Part shown: in pieces, positions 16,626 through 25,295 of the stretch
Layout: each line of letters starts with the position of its first letter
Position numbering within the stretch: the first letter of the stretch is position 1
Assembly: GCF_009936275.1 (NCBI RefSeq)
Contig: NZ_AP019797.1
Location: forward strand, 2,835,890-2,899,889
Direction: 5' to 3'
DNA: 64,000 nt
Origin: Rhodothermus marinus
GTDB lineage: Bacteria; Bacteroidota; Rhodothermia; Rhodothermales; Rhodothermaceae
Notes under the pieces: generated by a model
Told to the model about the DNA's origin: nothing
What the model saw: the letters and a program-made list of their open reading frames with translations, nothing else
Database searches by the model: none
Program-made: the position numbers and the translations under genes

Positions 16626-19600
16626 ATGGGAAGCCTGCTCGTTCTCCTGCTCGCGCTGCTGACGTTCAATCCTCGACCGTTTCCACGTTACCCCGCCATC
16701 GATCCATCCGGACAGCAGATCGTCTTCTCCTATCAGGGAGACCTGTGGCTGGTCCCGGTTACCGGCGGCATGGCCCAGCGCCTGACCGTCCATCCTGCCT
16801 ACGAAGTCTACCCGCGCTGGAGTCCGGACGGCCGACGCATTGCCTTCACCAGCGATCGCTACGGCCACGACGACCTGTTCGTCATGGAGCTGTTCGGTGG
16901 CCCCCCGCGCCGCCTCACCTACCATTCGGCCGAGGACATCCTGACCGACTGGACACGCGACGGCCGTCTGCTTTTCCAGACGCGACGCCTGTTCGTTCAG
17001 GTCGAGCGTGAGGCCGAAATTCATGCCATCCCCGACACCGGCGGCACGCCGGTGCGCATCCTCGACGCCACGGGCTTTCAGGCCACGCTCTCGCCGGACG
17101 GCCGCTTTCTGGCCTTCGAGCGCGGCTCCAACGCCACCTGGCGCCGGGGCTACCGCGGTTCGGCCGACCGCGACCTCTGGCTCTTCGATCTGCAGAACCG
17201 CACGTTCCGTCGCCTGACCGACTTCGACGGCAACGACTACCTGCCGGCCTGGGCCGGTCCGCGTACGCTGCTGTTCATCAGCGAGCGCGACGGCACCTAC
17301 AACCTGTACCGCCTGCCTCTGAACGAAGACGGCATGCCGCAGGGCGCTCCGGAGCAACTCACGCACTTTGAGGGGGACGGTGTCCGCTACTTCACGGTCA
17401 GCGCCGACGGCCGGACCATTGCCTTCGAGCGTCAGACCGACCTCTACGTGCTCACGCTTCCCGAGGGCACCCCGCGCCGCCTGGAGATTCAGATTCCCTA
17501 CGACGAGCGCTTCGATCCGGTGGAACGCCGCACCTTCACGTCCGAGGCCACCGAATATGCGCTCTCACCCGACGGCCGGTACGTCGCCTTTGTCGTCCGC
17601 GGCGAGCTGTTCCTGCGCCGTAACGATCCCGACGACAACCGCACGGTGCGCCTGACGCGCCACCCGTGGCGCGACCGAGAGCCCGCCTGGCTCAACGATT
17701 CGACGCTCGTGTTCGTCTCGGACCGCGCCGGCCAGTACGACCTGTACCTGCTGCGGGCGGCCGACGCGGGGACTTCCGACCTGTTCGAAAGCCTCACGCA
17801 CACCGTCGTGCGCCTGACCGACACGCCGGAGGACGAACGCGAACCGGTCGTTGCGCCGGACGACCGCCATCTCGTGTTCCGCCGGGGGCGCGGCACACTG
17901 CTGCTGGCCCGCGTCGAAGGCGATCGCCTTCGGATCACGCGCACACTGCTCGACGGCTGGGCCACGCCTGAAGACGTTGCCTGGAGTCCCGACAGCCGCT
18001 GGATCGCCTACAGCCTGCCTGACCTTGACTTCAACACAGAGGTCTACATTCAGCCCATCGACGGAAGCCATCCGCCCGTCAACGTCAGCCAGCACCCCAG
18101 GCCCGACACGCACCCGGTCTGGAGTCCTGACGGCTCCAAACTCGCCTTTCTGTCGCCGCGTAGCTCCGGCGACGTAGACGTGTGGTTTGCCTGGTTGCGC
18201 CGGGCCGACTGGGAACGCACCGAAGAGGAATGGGAGGCCCTTGAAAAGCAATCCGACCGTAAGCGCCGCGATACGCTCACCGGCCCCATTCAGATCGACC
18301 TGGAGCGCATCCACGAGCGGCTCCGCCGCGTGACCGCCCTGCCTGGCAACGAAGCCGAACTGGCCGTTTCGAAAGATGGCGAAACCTTCTACTTTGTGGC
18401 CAATCGGGGCGGCCGCACGCAGGACTACGAAGCCGAAGTGGACCTCTACCGCATCCGCTGGGACGGGTCCGAACTGAAGCGCCTCACCGAGAACGACACG
18501 GATCCCCGCCAGGTGCGGCTCAGCCGCGACGGCAAGTACCTGTTCTTCCTGCGGCCTTCGGGTCAGCTCGTGCGGCTCAATCCGGAGAACGGCCGCCAGG
18601 AAACGCTGCGCTTTGAAGCGCGCATGGAAATCGACTACCGCGAGGAGCGTCGCCAGATCTTCGAGGAAGCCTGGCGCACGCTGGCGCAGGGCTTCTACGA
18701 CCCGCAGTTCCACGGCGTCGACTGGCGGGCGCTCCACGACAAATACCTGCCCTGGGCGCTACAGGCTTCGACGAACCGGGACTTCCGCGACGTCTTCTCC
18801 TGGATGCTCGGCGAACTGAACGCCAGTCACCTGGGCATTTCCGGTCCCGATCGGGCCGAGACGCAGCGCGAACGTACCGGCCTGCTGGGCGTGGAGGTCG
18901 AGCCCGTGCCAGACGGCGTGCGCATCCGGCATGTGGTGCCACGTTCGCCGGCCGACCGCGAGGAAAGCCGCCTGCATGTGGGCGAGGTCATTACGGCCGT
19001 CGACGGCACACCCGTAGCCGAAGTGGACAACTTTTACCGCCTGCTGGTCGATAAAGTGGACGCGCGTGTGCGGCTGACGGTGCGTGCGCCGGACGGCCGG
19101 ACCCGTACCGTGATCATCCGCCCGGTCGGATCCCTGAACGAAGCGCTCTACGAAGAATGGGTGGCCACGCGGCGTGCGCTGACCGAACGCTACAGCAACG
19201 GCCGCCTGGGCTACATCCACGTGCAGGGCATGAACTGGCCCAGCTTCGAGCGCTTCGAGCGCGAACTGGTGGCCAGCGGCCAGGGCAAAGAAGGGTTGAT
19301 CATCGACGTGCGCTATAACGGCGGCGGCTGGACGACCGACTACCTGCTGACGGTGCTGACCGTCCGCCGCCACGCCTATACGATTCCGCGTGGGGCCGCC
19401 GAGCGGCTGGATCTGCCCGATCGCCGCGCCTTTCGCGCCCATTACCCCTTCGGTGAGCGGCTGCCCTTTGCGGCCTGGACGAAACCCGTGGCCGCCCTCT
19501 GCAACCAGAACAGTTTTTCCAACGCCGAGATCTTTTCGCACGCCTTTAAGAACCTGGGGCTGGGGCCGCTGGTAGGCGTGCCCACCTTCGGCGCAGTCAT

Positions 19601-19829
19601 CTCGACCGGCGGTGTGGGACTCATCGACGGATCGTTCGTTCGCCTGCCGTTCCGCGGCTGGTTCGTTTACGCCGACGACACGAACATGGAGAACGGTCCG
19701 GCCGTACCCGACATCATCGTCGAGGAAGCACCCGACAGCAAAGCGCGGGGAGAGGATCCCCAGCTCCGGGCGGCCGTCGAAGCACTGCTGGCCCGTATCG
19801 ACGCCCGAAACACCGAGGAAACCCACTAA
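16626..19829 (+). CDS. Tricorn-like S41 family protease with beta-propeller and PDZ
   Basis: About 1067 residues. Hydrophobic N-terminus, then two WD/PD40-type propeller regions with repeated SPDG and DxxxxxLT motifs (about 30-350 and 330-650). A helical C1-like segment follows (EEAWRTLAQGFYDPQFHGVDW), a PDZ domain (VRIRHVVPRSPADREESRLHVGE begins it) and a C-terminal S41 peptidase core with NQNSFSNAEIF carrying the nucleophile Ser and DGSFVRLPFRGW. Matches bacterial tricorn homologues, probably exported. ATG at 16626 is preferred over TTG at 16590. The HAD gene starts 15 bp downstream. Confidence 0.92.
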   Translation: MGSLLVLLLALLTFNPRPFPRYPAIDPSGQQIVFSYQGDLWLVPVTGGMAQRLTVHPAYEVYPRWSPDGRRIAFTSDRYGHDDLFVMELFGGPPRRLTYHSAEDILTDWTRDGRLLFQTRRLFVQVEREAEIHAIPDTGGTPVRILDATGFQATLSPDGRFLAFERGSNATWRRGYRGSADRDLWLFDLQNRTFRRLTDFDGNDYLPAWAGPRTLLFISERDGTYNLYRLPLNEDGMPQGAPEQLTHFEGDGVRYFTVSADGRTIAFERQTDLYVLTLPEGTPRRLEIQIPYDERFDPVERRTFTSEATEYALSPDGRYVAFVVRGELFLRRNDPDDNRTVRLTRHPWRDREPAWLNDSTLVFVSDRAGQYDLYLLRAADAGTSDLFESLTHTVVRLTDTPEDEREPVVAPDDRHLVFRRGRGTLLLARVEGDRLRITRTLLDGWATPEDVAWSPDSRWIAYSLPDLDFNTEVYIQPIDGSHPPVNVSQHPRPDTHPVWSPDGSKLAFLSPRSSGDVDVWFAWLRRADWERTEEEWEALEKQSDRKRRDTLTGPIQIDLERIHERLRRVTALPGNEAELAVSKDGETFYFVANRGGRTQDYEAEVDLYRIRWDGSELKRLTENDTDPRQVRLSRDGKYLFFLRPSGQLVRLNPENGRQETLRFEARMEIDYREERRQIFEEAWRTLAQGFYDPQFHGVDWRALHDKYLPWALQASTNRDFRDVFSWMLGELNASHLGISGPDRAETQRERTGLLGVEVEPVPDGVRIRHVVPRSPADREESRLHVGEVITAVDGTPVAEVDNFYRLLVDKVDARVRLTVRAPDGRTRTVIIRPVGSLNEALYEEWVATRRALTERYSNGRLGYIHVQGMNWPSFERFERELVASGQGKEGLIIDVRYNGGGWTTDYLLTVLTVRRHAYTIPRGAAERLDLPDRRAFRAHYPFGERLPFAAWTKPVAALCNQNSFSNAEIFSHAFKNLGLGPLVGVPTFGAVISTGGVGLIDGSFVRLPFRGWFVYADDTNMENGPAVPDIIVEEAPDSKARGEDPQLRAAVEALLARIDARNTEETH

Positions 19830-19844
19830 AACCGCAAATAAATC

Positions 19845-20585
19845 ATGCCCTCGCGAATCAAACTCGTCCTGTTCGATATGGACGGCGTGCTGGTGGACGT
19901 GTCGCGCTCCTACCGGCGCGCCATCGAAGAGACGGTCGAGCACTTTACGGGACGCAAGATCACCCCGGCCACCATCCAGCGCTACAAAAACGCCGGCGGC
20001 TTCAACGACGACTGGAAGCTGACGCACACGATCATCCTCGACATCGGCATGCAGGTGCCCTTCAGCCGCGTGGTGCAGGAGTTCCAGCGGCGCTACCGGG
20101 GTGAGCACTGGGACGGTTTCATTGCCCAGGAGCCGCCCCTGATTCAGACGCAGACGCTCCAGCACCTGCGCCGGCAGGGTTATCTGATGGGGATCGTCAC
20201 GGGCCGCCCCGAGGCCGAGGCGCGCTGGACGATCGAGCGCTTCGGCTGGCAACCCTACTTTCCGCTGCTGGTGGCCATGGAGCACCAGGACGGCCGGGGC
20301 AAGCCCGATCCGTACCCGATTCGGCGAGCGCTGGCCATGCTGGAGGCCGTCGGCATGCCGATCACGCCCTCCGAAGCCGTCTACGTGGGCGATTCGGTCG
20401 ACGACATGATCGCCGCCCAGGCGGCCGGCGTCCTGCCCATCGGCGTCATTCCGCCCTATCTGGACGCCGAGACGCACGGGGCCCTGCTGCGCGAGCGCGG
20501 CGCCCGCTATCTGCTGAACCGCACCGACGAGTTGCCCGAGCTGCTGGCCGAGCTGGAGGCGGCTTCGGTGCGCCGCGCCTCCTGA
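19845..20585 (+). CDS. HAD-family hydrolase (TIGR01548-like)
   Basis: 246 residues. Nucleophile motif FDMDGVLVDVSRSYRRAI (Asp11 and Asp13), motif II IVTGRPE, Lys in GKPDPYP and the metal motif GDSVDDM. VSRSYRRAI fits the HAD-IA subgroup called TIGR01548, often linked to histidinol-phosphate chemistry, though no his gene is near. Substrate unknown. Probably cotranscribed with the tricorn-like gene. Confidence 0.85.
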   Translation: MPSRIKLVLFDMDGVLVDVSRSYRRAIEETVEHFTGRKITPATIQRYKNAGGFNDDWKLTHTIILDIGMQVPFSRVVQEFQRRYRGEHWDGFIAQEPPLIQTQTLQHLRRQGYLMGIVTGRPEAEARWTIERFGWQPYFPLLVAMEHQDGRGKPDPYPIRRALAMLEAVGMPITPSEAVYVGDSVDDMIAAQAAGVLPIGVIPPYLDAETHGALLRERGARYLLNRTDELPELLAELEAASVRRAS

Positions 20586-20655
20586 AGCCGGGAACGCAGC
20601 GTGCGCGTGCGGCGTGTGCAGCGGCGTCGTAGCCGCAACCCGAGCGCAGGCGCCC

Positions 20656-22371
20656 ATGAAAATCGCACTGGCGCAGATCAATCCGATCGTCGGAGACCTG
20701 CAGGGCAACCGCCGCAAGATCGTCGACTTCGCGCACCAGGCCTATCGCCAGGGCGCCGAACTGGTCATCTTCCCAGAAATGTGTGTGGCGGGCTATCCAC
20801 CACAGGACCTTCTTGACATGCCCGCCTTTATCGAAGCCGTTGCCCATACAGTCGAAACCATTGCGCTGGAAGTACCCCGCGAGCTGGGCGTGATTCTGGG
20901 TGCACCGATCCGCAACGAAAGCCCGGTGGGCAAGCGACTCTTCAACGCGGCCCTGCTGCTGGAGGGCGGACGCATCGTGGCCCGCGTCCCGAAGCGGCTG
21001 CTGCCTACCTACGACGTATTCGACGAATACCGCTACTTCGAGCCCGGTCCGCCCCAGCCGGTCGTCGCGTGGCGCGGCCTGCGCATCGGGCTGCACATCT
21101 GCGAGGACATGTGGAATAACGAGGACTGGGCGCCCTACCATCTCTACGACGAAAACCCGATCGACGAGCTGGCGGCTCAGGGCGTCGATCTGTTCGTCAA
21201 CATCAGCGCATCTCCCTTCTCGCTGGGCAAGCACGACGAGCGCAGCCGGATTATCGAGGGCATCTGCCGCGAACACGGCGTCCCGTTCATCTATGTGAAC
21301 CAGGTGGGCGCCAACACCGAGCTGATCTTCGACGGCGACAGCCGGGTCCATGCGCCGGACGGTTCCATTCTGCTGTGCGCTCCGTCGTTTCAGGAGGCAC
21401 TGCTGATCTGGGACACCGAAGCGCACTATGCCCCCTACGTACACCGGCACACCGAGATCGAAGACCTGCACGACGCACTGGTGCTGGGCATCCGGGATTA
21501 CTTCTACAAAACCGGCGCTTTCGAGAAGGTGGTGCTCGGACTTTCCGGCGGGATCGATTCGGCCGTGGTCTGTGCACTGGCCGTTGCCGCGCTGGGACCG
21601 GAACGGGTCGTCGGCGTGGCCATGCCCTCAAAGTACTCCTCGCCCGAATCGGTCGAAGACGCCCGCCAGCTCGCCGAAAACCTGGGCATCACGTTTCACA
21701 TCATTCCGATCATGCCGGCCGTCGATGCCTTTCGGGAAATGCTACGTCCGGTCTTCGACGACCTGCCGGAAGACGTGACGGAGGAGAACATCCAGGCGCG
21801 TGTGCGTGGCGTCACGCTCATGGCGCTGTCGAACAAGTTCCGCTATCTGCTGCTCTCGACGGGCAACAAAAGTGAAATGGCCGTCGGCTACGTGACACTT
21901 TATGGCGACACGAACGGCGGGCTGGCCGTGCTGGCCGACGTCTACAAGACGCAGGTCTACCGCCTGGCCCGTTACATCAACGCCCGAGCGGGTCGCTACG
22001 TCATCCCCGAGCGCATCCTGACCAAGCCGCCTTCGGCCGAGCTGCGTCCGGGCCAGAAAGACACCGACTCACTGCCGCCCTACGAAGTGCTGGACGTGAT
22101 CCTGCAGCGTTACATCGAACGCCGGGAGGAAGTGGACGAAATCGTGGCGGCCACCGGGTTCGACCGGGCGCTGGTGGCCGACATCCTGCGCCGCGTGGAC
22201 CGCAACGAGTACAAGCGACGTCAGACGCCACCGGGTCTGCGCGTAACGGGCAAGGCTTTCGGCATCGGGCGCCGCCTGCCTATCGTCATGCGCTGGAATC
22301 GGGCCGTGCTCGAAGAGGTGCGCCGCAACCACACGGCGGCCCTGCAAACCCATTCGGAGCGCGCGTCATGA
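20656..22371 (+). CDS. nadE: Glutamine-dependent NAD+ synthase
   Basis: About 571 residues in two domains. The N-terminal nitrilase-like glutaminase has FPEMCVAGYPP (Glu), PKRLLPTYDVFDE (Lys) and HICEDMWNN (Cys nucleophile). The C-terminal synthetase has the PP-loop SGGIDSAVVC and STGNKSEMAVGY. Makes NAD+ from deamido-NAD+, ATP and glutamine. ATG at 20656 gives MKIALAQINP, the family start. The stop overlaps the ruvA start (ATGA). Confidence 0.96.
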   Translation: MKIALAQINPIVGDLQGNRRKIVDFAHQAYRQGAELVIFPEMCVAGYPPQDLLDMPAFIEAVAHTVETIALEVPRELGVILGAPIRNESPVGKRLFNAALLLEGGRIVARVPKRLLPTYDVFDEYRYFEPGPPQPVVAWRGLRIGLHICEDMWNNEDWAPYHLYDENPIDELAAQGVDLFVNISASPFSLGKHDERSRIIEGICREHGVPFIYVNQVGANTELIFDGDSRVHAPDGSILLCAPSFQEALLIWDTEAHYAPYVHRHTEIEDLHDALVLGIRDYFYKTGAFEKVVLGLSGGIDSAVVCALAVAALGPERVVGVAMPSKYSSPESVEDARQLAENLGITFHIIPIMPAVDAFREMLRPVFDDLPEDVTEENIQARVRGVTLMALSNKFRYLLLSTGNKSEMAVGYVTLYGDTNGGLAVLADVYKTQVYRLARYINARAGRYVIPERILTKPPSAELRPGQKDTDSLPPYEVLDVILQRYIERREEVDEIVAATGFDRALVADILRRVDRNEYKRRQTPPGLRVTGKAFGIGRRLPIVMRWNRAVLEEVRRNHTAALQTHSERAS

Positions 22372-22970
22372 TTGCCTACGTGTCGGGCAAGCTGGCCGCC
22401 AAAAAGCTGACCGAGGTGGTGGTAGACGTCCACGGCCTGGGCTACCGGCTTCTGATTCCCACGTCCACCTACGAAGTGCTGCCGGAGGTCGGCGCTCCGG
22501 TGCACCTGCTGACGCACTACTACGTGCGGGAAGATGCCGTGCTGCTGTTCGGGTTTGCGACCGAGGCCGAGCGCGCGCTGTTCGAGGTGCTGCTGGGCGT
22601 GTCGGGCGTCGGACCCCGGCTGGCGCTGGCGGCCCTGTCGGCGTTGTCGCCGGCACAGATTCACGAAGCGGTCACCACGGGCGACGTGCAGACGCTGAAG
22701 CGCATCCCCGGCGTGGGCCAACGACTGGCCGAGCGGCTGATCGTGGAACTACGCGACCGGCTGGCACTGCTGGATCTGGCCGAACTGACGCCTGCGGGCG
22801 TGGACGATGTGCGTGCGCAGGCCCGCGCCGACGCACTGGCGGCGCTGGAGGCGCTGGGCCTGCCCCGTGCGGCCGCCGAGCGCAGCCTGCGCAAAGTGCT
22901 CCGGGAGCATCCGGGCATTCAGTCGGCCGAAGAACTCATCCGCCTGGCCCTGCGCGAGCACGGCGGCTAA
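22368..22970 (+). CDS. ruvA: Holliday junction branch migration protein RuvA
   Basis: 200 residues, normal length. N-terminal OB-like domain (MIAYVSGKLA, VHGLGYRL), two helix-hairpin-helix motifs (GVSGVGPRLALA and RIPGVGQRLAERL) and the C-terminal RuvB-binding three-helix domain. Coupled to nadE by ATGA; ruvB and ruvC are not adjacent. Its last 4 bp overlap the convergent histidine kinase. Confidence 0.96.
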   Translation: MIAYVSGKLAAKKLTEVVVDVHGLGYRLLIPTSTYEVLPEVGAPVHLLTHYYVREDAVLLFGFATEAERALFEVLLGVSGVGPRLALAALSALSPAQIHEAVTTGDVQTLKRIPGVGQRLAERLIVELRDRLALLDLAELTPAGVDDVRAQARADALAALEALGLPRAAAERSLRKVLREHPGIQSAEELIRLALREHGG

Positions 22971-24406
22971 GCCTGCTGGTGCTGCGACATGCCGTTCGTG
23001 GTGGCACGGGTTGCGGCCGCCTCGGACCGGCACCGCGGGATGATCACGGTAAAGATGCTGCCGATGCCCGGCTGGCTTTCCACATAGATCTGTCCGTTCA
23101 ACATGCGCACGATGCGCTGCACGATGGTCAGCCCCAGCCCGCTGGATGCCTGCTTGAACTCCTCGAAGATGACCGACTGCAACTCTTCCGGAATGCCGAT
23201 CCCCGTGTCGGCCACCTGGAGCTGCACGGTCTCCGCGTCGCCTTCGAGCAGCACGGTCACGCTGCCTTCTTCGGTGAACTTGATCGCATTGTGCACCAGG
23301 TTCTTGACCAATCGCTCCCAGAGCCCTTCGTCCACGCAGGCGATCAATGCGGGCTCGCTGCTCTGCACCGTGAGTTCCAGCTTTTTGTCGCGGGCCAGCG
23401 GCGCCAGTTCGTCGACCACCGCCCGTGTGGCGGCCACCACATCCAGGTCCTGATGCCGCACGCGCACGGTACCGGCTTCCAGGCACGACATGTAGAGCAG
23501 TGCGTCTAGCGTGTCGAGCAGCCGCTGCCCGCTCTGCTTGATGACCTGGGCCATCTCGCGGTGCATCGGATCTTTCAGTTCCTCTTCCAGGATCTGCGCG
23601 TAGCCCAGAATGCCGGCCAGCGGCGTGCGGATCTCATGGTTCATGTTCGCCAGAAAAGTACTCTTCAGGCGGGCCATCTCCTCGGCAGCCTCCTTGGCGG
23701 CCACCAGCACGGCCTGATGTTCCTGCACGCGCGTCAGCATTTCGTTGAAGGTTGCGGCCAGCTCCCGCAGTTCCACGGGACCTTCGACCGGCACGCGCAC
23801 CGAGTAGTCGTGCGTTTCGGCCACCGAGCGGGCCACCCGGCGCAGATGGTCCAGCGGGCGCGTGATCCGGCGCTGCAGCAGCGCCACCAGGATCATGCTG
23901 ATGCCCAGCGACAGCAGGATCACGCTACCGCCGACGGAGGCATAACGCACCATGCGATCCTGCCAGCCCAGCAGGCGAGCCTGCAGGTACACGTAGCCCT
24001 GCGTCTGGCCTTCCCAGTGCACCGGCTCTACGTGGCGTAGCGTTTCCCGGTCGCTGCCGGACGTCGGGAGCCGTGCAGGTAGCGCCGTCGCGGGAAGGCC
24101 GCCGAGGTACCAGGCAAACAGCCGCCCGTCGGCCGTGTACAGCGCGGCGAACTGCACAGCGGGGATGCTGCGCACGCCTGCCAGCGTCTCGATGGCTGCC
24201 CGCGCATCCTGAAAGACCAGCGGTGCCACGCTGTGTTCGGCCAGCACCCGCCCCAGCACCTCCAGCTCACGCGCTTTCTCGCGCCGGAACTGGGCCAGAT
24301 CGTAGAAGGCAAACAGCACCCCGTTCAGCAGCAGGATGACCGTGCAGGTCCAGAGCACGATCAGAAGGAGCTGTGCCTTGAGCGAACAACGATCTACGAG
24401 CTTCAT
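22967..24406 (-). CDS. CHASE8-HAMP sensor histidine kinase
   Basis: 479 residues. Membrane helix at about 12-34, an outside CHASE8-type domain (LAEHSVAPLVFQDARAA region, about 35-150), a second helix (about 155-180), HAMP (ITRPLDHLRRVARSV), a coiled segment, then HisKA with phospho-acceptor His near residue 254 (NMNHEIRTPL). The HATPase has an N box LVKNLVHNAIKF and G1 DTGIGIPEE. The G2 region reads FKQASSGLGL, so the usual ATP lid of about ten residues is missing. No receiver domain or response regulator gene is adjacent. Coupled to the YfiR-like gene (ATGA). Confidence 0.9.
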   Translation of the reverse strand: MKLVDRCSLKAQLLLIVLWTCTVILLLNGVLFAFYDLAQFRREKARELEVLGRVLAEHSVAPLVFQDARAAIETLAGVRSIPAVQFAALYTADGRLFAWYLGGLPATALPARLPTSGSDRETLRHVEPVHWEGQTQGYVYLQARLLGWQDRMVRYASVGGSVILLSLGISMILVALLQRRITRPLDHLRRVARSVAETHDYSVRVPVEGPVELRELAATFNEMLTRVQEHQAVLVAAKEAAEEMARLKSTFLANMNHEIRTPLAGILGYAQILEEELKDPMHREMAQVIKQSGQRLLDTLDALLYMSCLEAGTVRVRHQDLDVVAATRAVVDELAPLARDKKLELTVQSSEPALIACVDEGLWERLVKNLVHNAIKFTEEGSVTVLLEGDAETVQLQVADTGIGIPEELQSVIFEEFKQASSGLGLTIVQRIVRMLNGQIYVESQPGIGSIFTVIIPRCRSEAAATRATTNGMSQHQQA

Positions 24407-24957
24407 CCTGCTTCCTCGTAGATTCGGGCCAGCCGGAGCAGACGGGCACTCAGTTGCAGGCCTGCCCGGCGGGCCGCCGTGATGTTGATTTCAAACTGAA
24501 TTCGGTTTTTCTCTTCCACCAACCGCACCATGCCGCCCTGCTTCAGGAAATCCTCTCCTTCCCCGACCGTCAACACCGGTTGATTTTGCAGCTGCTTCAG
24601 CAAAGTCTGCAGGACCTGCTTCGGCATCGGCCCCATAAACACGAGATGACACCCTCGAGCCGAAGCGCCGGCAGGCAGATGGCGGATTTCCAGCGGTCGG
24701 TTGTGGACGGTTTTGCCCTGCAGCTGCTCCAGCGCACTTCCGAACGGGTCTTTCCCCAGAATGCACAGCCGGATGGGCGTCGCCGCATCGCCCAGAACCT
24801 CTTCCGGCCAGGAGCTGAACTGGGCAAAATGATAAAGGAATGTTACCTTGACCCGGGCTTTTTCCGCCGGTATCGACTGATCCGTTCCGATTCCTGTGAA
24901 GCCTGCCACCAGCAGCAATAGCACACCCAGCAGACGGCCACCCGGTTGAAGACGCAT
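24403..24957 (-). CDS. YfiR-like (DUF4154) periplasmic protein
   Basis: 184 residues: signal peptide (LLGVLLLLVAGFTGIG), then a YfiR/DUF4154 domain with VTFLYHFAQFSSWP, IRLCILGKDPFG and the C-terminal GGMVRLVEEKNRIQFEIN signature region. In Pseudomonas, YfiR holds the CHASE8-containing diguanylate cyclase YfiN inactive from the periplasm. Here the coupled partner is a CHASE8 histidine kinase instead, so it probably controls that kinase (inference). Confidence 0.88.
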   Translation of the reverse strand: MRLQPGGRLLGVLLLLVAGFTGIGTDQSIPAEKARVKVTFLYHFAQFSSWPEEVLGDAATPIRLCILGKDPFGSALEQLQGKTVHNRPLEIRHLPAGASARGCHLVFMGPMPKQVLQTLLKQLQNQPVLTVGEGEDFLKQGGMVRLVEEKNRIQFEINITAARRAGLQLSARLLRLARIYEEAG

Positions 24958-25295
24958 CGTTCAGCCGGCACATTGTTCAAACAGACTGCTAAAGGGGTAT
25001 CGGCTGGAAAGGCTTTCGATTAAAATTATCGGGAATCCTGCTGAAATTTGTGCAGAACCTGTCCGGTAAGAGAAGAAGTGATCTGGTAAACCTACGCTTT
25101 GCTGCATGCCTGACCACAAGCACGAATGCGTTTGTAGTAAGCCACGAAGGCGCCAGCCGAAGTGGCGCTTCCCGTTCGGCACTTCGCTTCGCTCCGTGCC
25201 GGACTACAAGCGCGTTTTCCCCCGGGCTTACACGTCTGTGATCGCCCCAGTTGCGCGTGCTCCCTGAAACCATTCTTGAAAGACCTGCGCGCCCT
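24958..25295. other. Intergenic region with diverged direct repeats and hairpin
   Basis: 338 bp between the divergent-looking ends of the YfiR-like gene and the TonB receptor stop. I see no credible gene. It holds two 26-bp related copies at 25095-25120 and 25185-25210 (21 of 26 identical, 90 bp apart) and a hairpin between them (GCGCCA near 25150 pairing with TGGCGC near 25163). It probably also contains the promoter for the YfiR-kinase operon. Confidence 0.5.
25095..25210. repeat. Imperfect direct repeat pair with central stem-loop
   Basis: Copy 1 starts CGCTTTGCTGCATGCC (25095) and copy 2 starts CGCTTCGCTCCGTGCC (25185); both end in ACAAG. Five mismatches in 26 bp. Between them, GAAGGCGCCA and TGGCGCTTC form a near-perfect stem. 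The look is that of a dispersed intergenic element rather than protein-coding sequence. Confidence 0.5.

Noticed and set aside
18759-20717. Long minus-strand open frame (652 codons) over the tricorn and HAD genes
   Set aside because: Composition is His/Gln/Arg-rich and random; the sense strand encodes clear catalytic motifs.
24989-25273. 94-codon minus-strand frame in the 25 kb gap
   Set aside because: Its internal repeats come from the intergenic DNA repeats; no ribosome site or domain.
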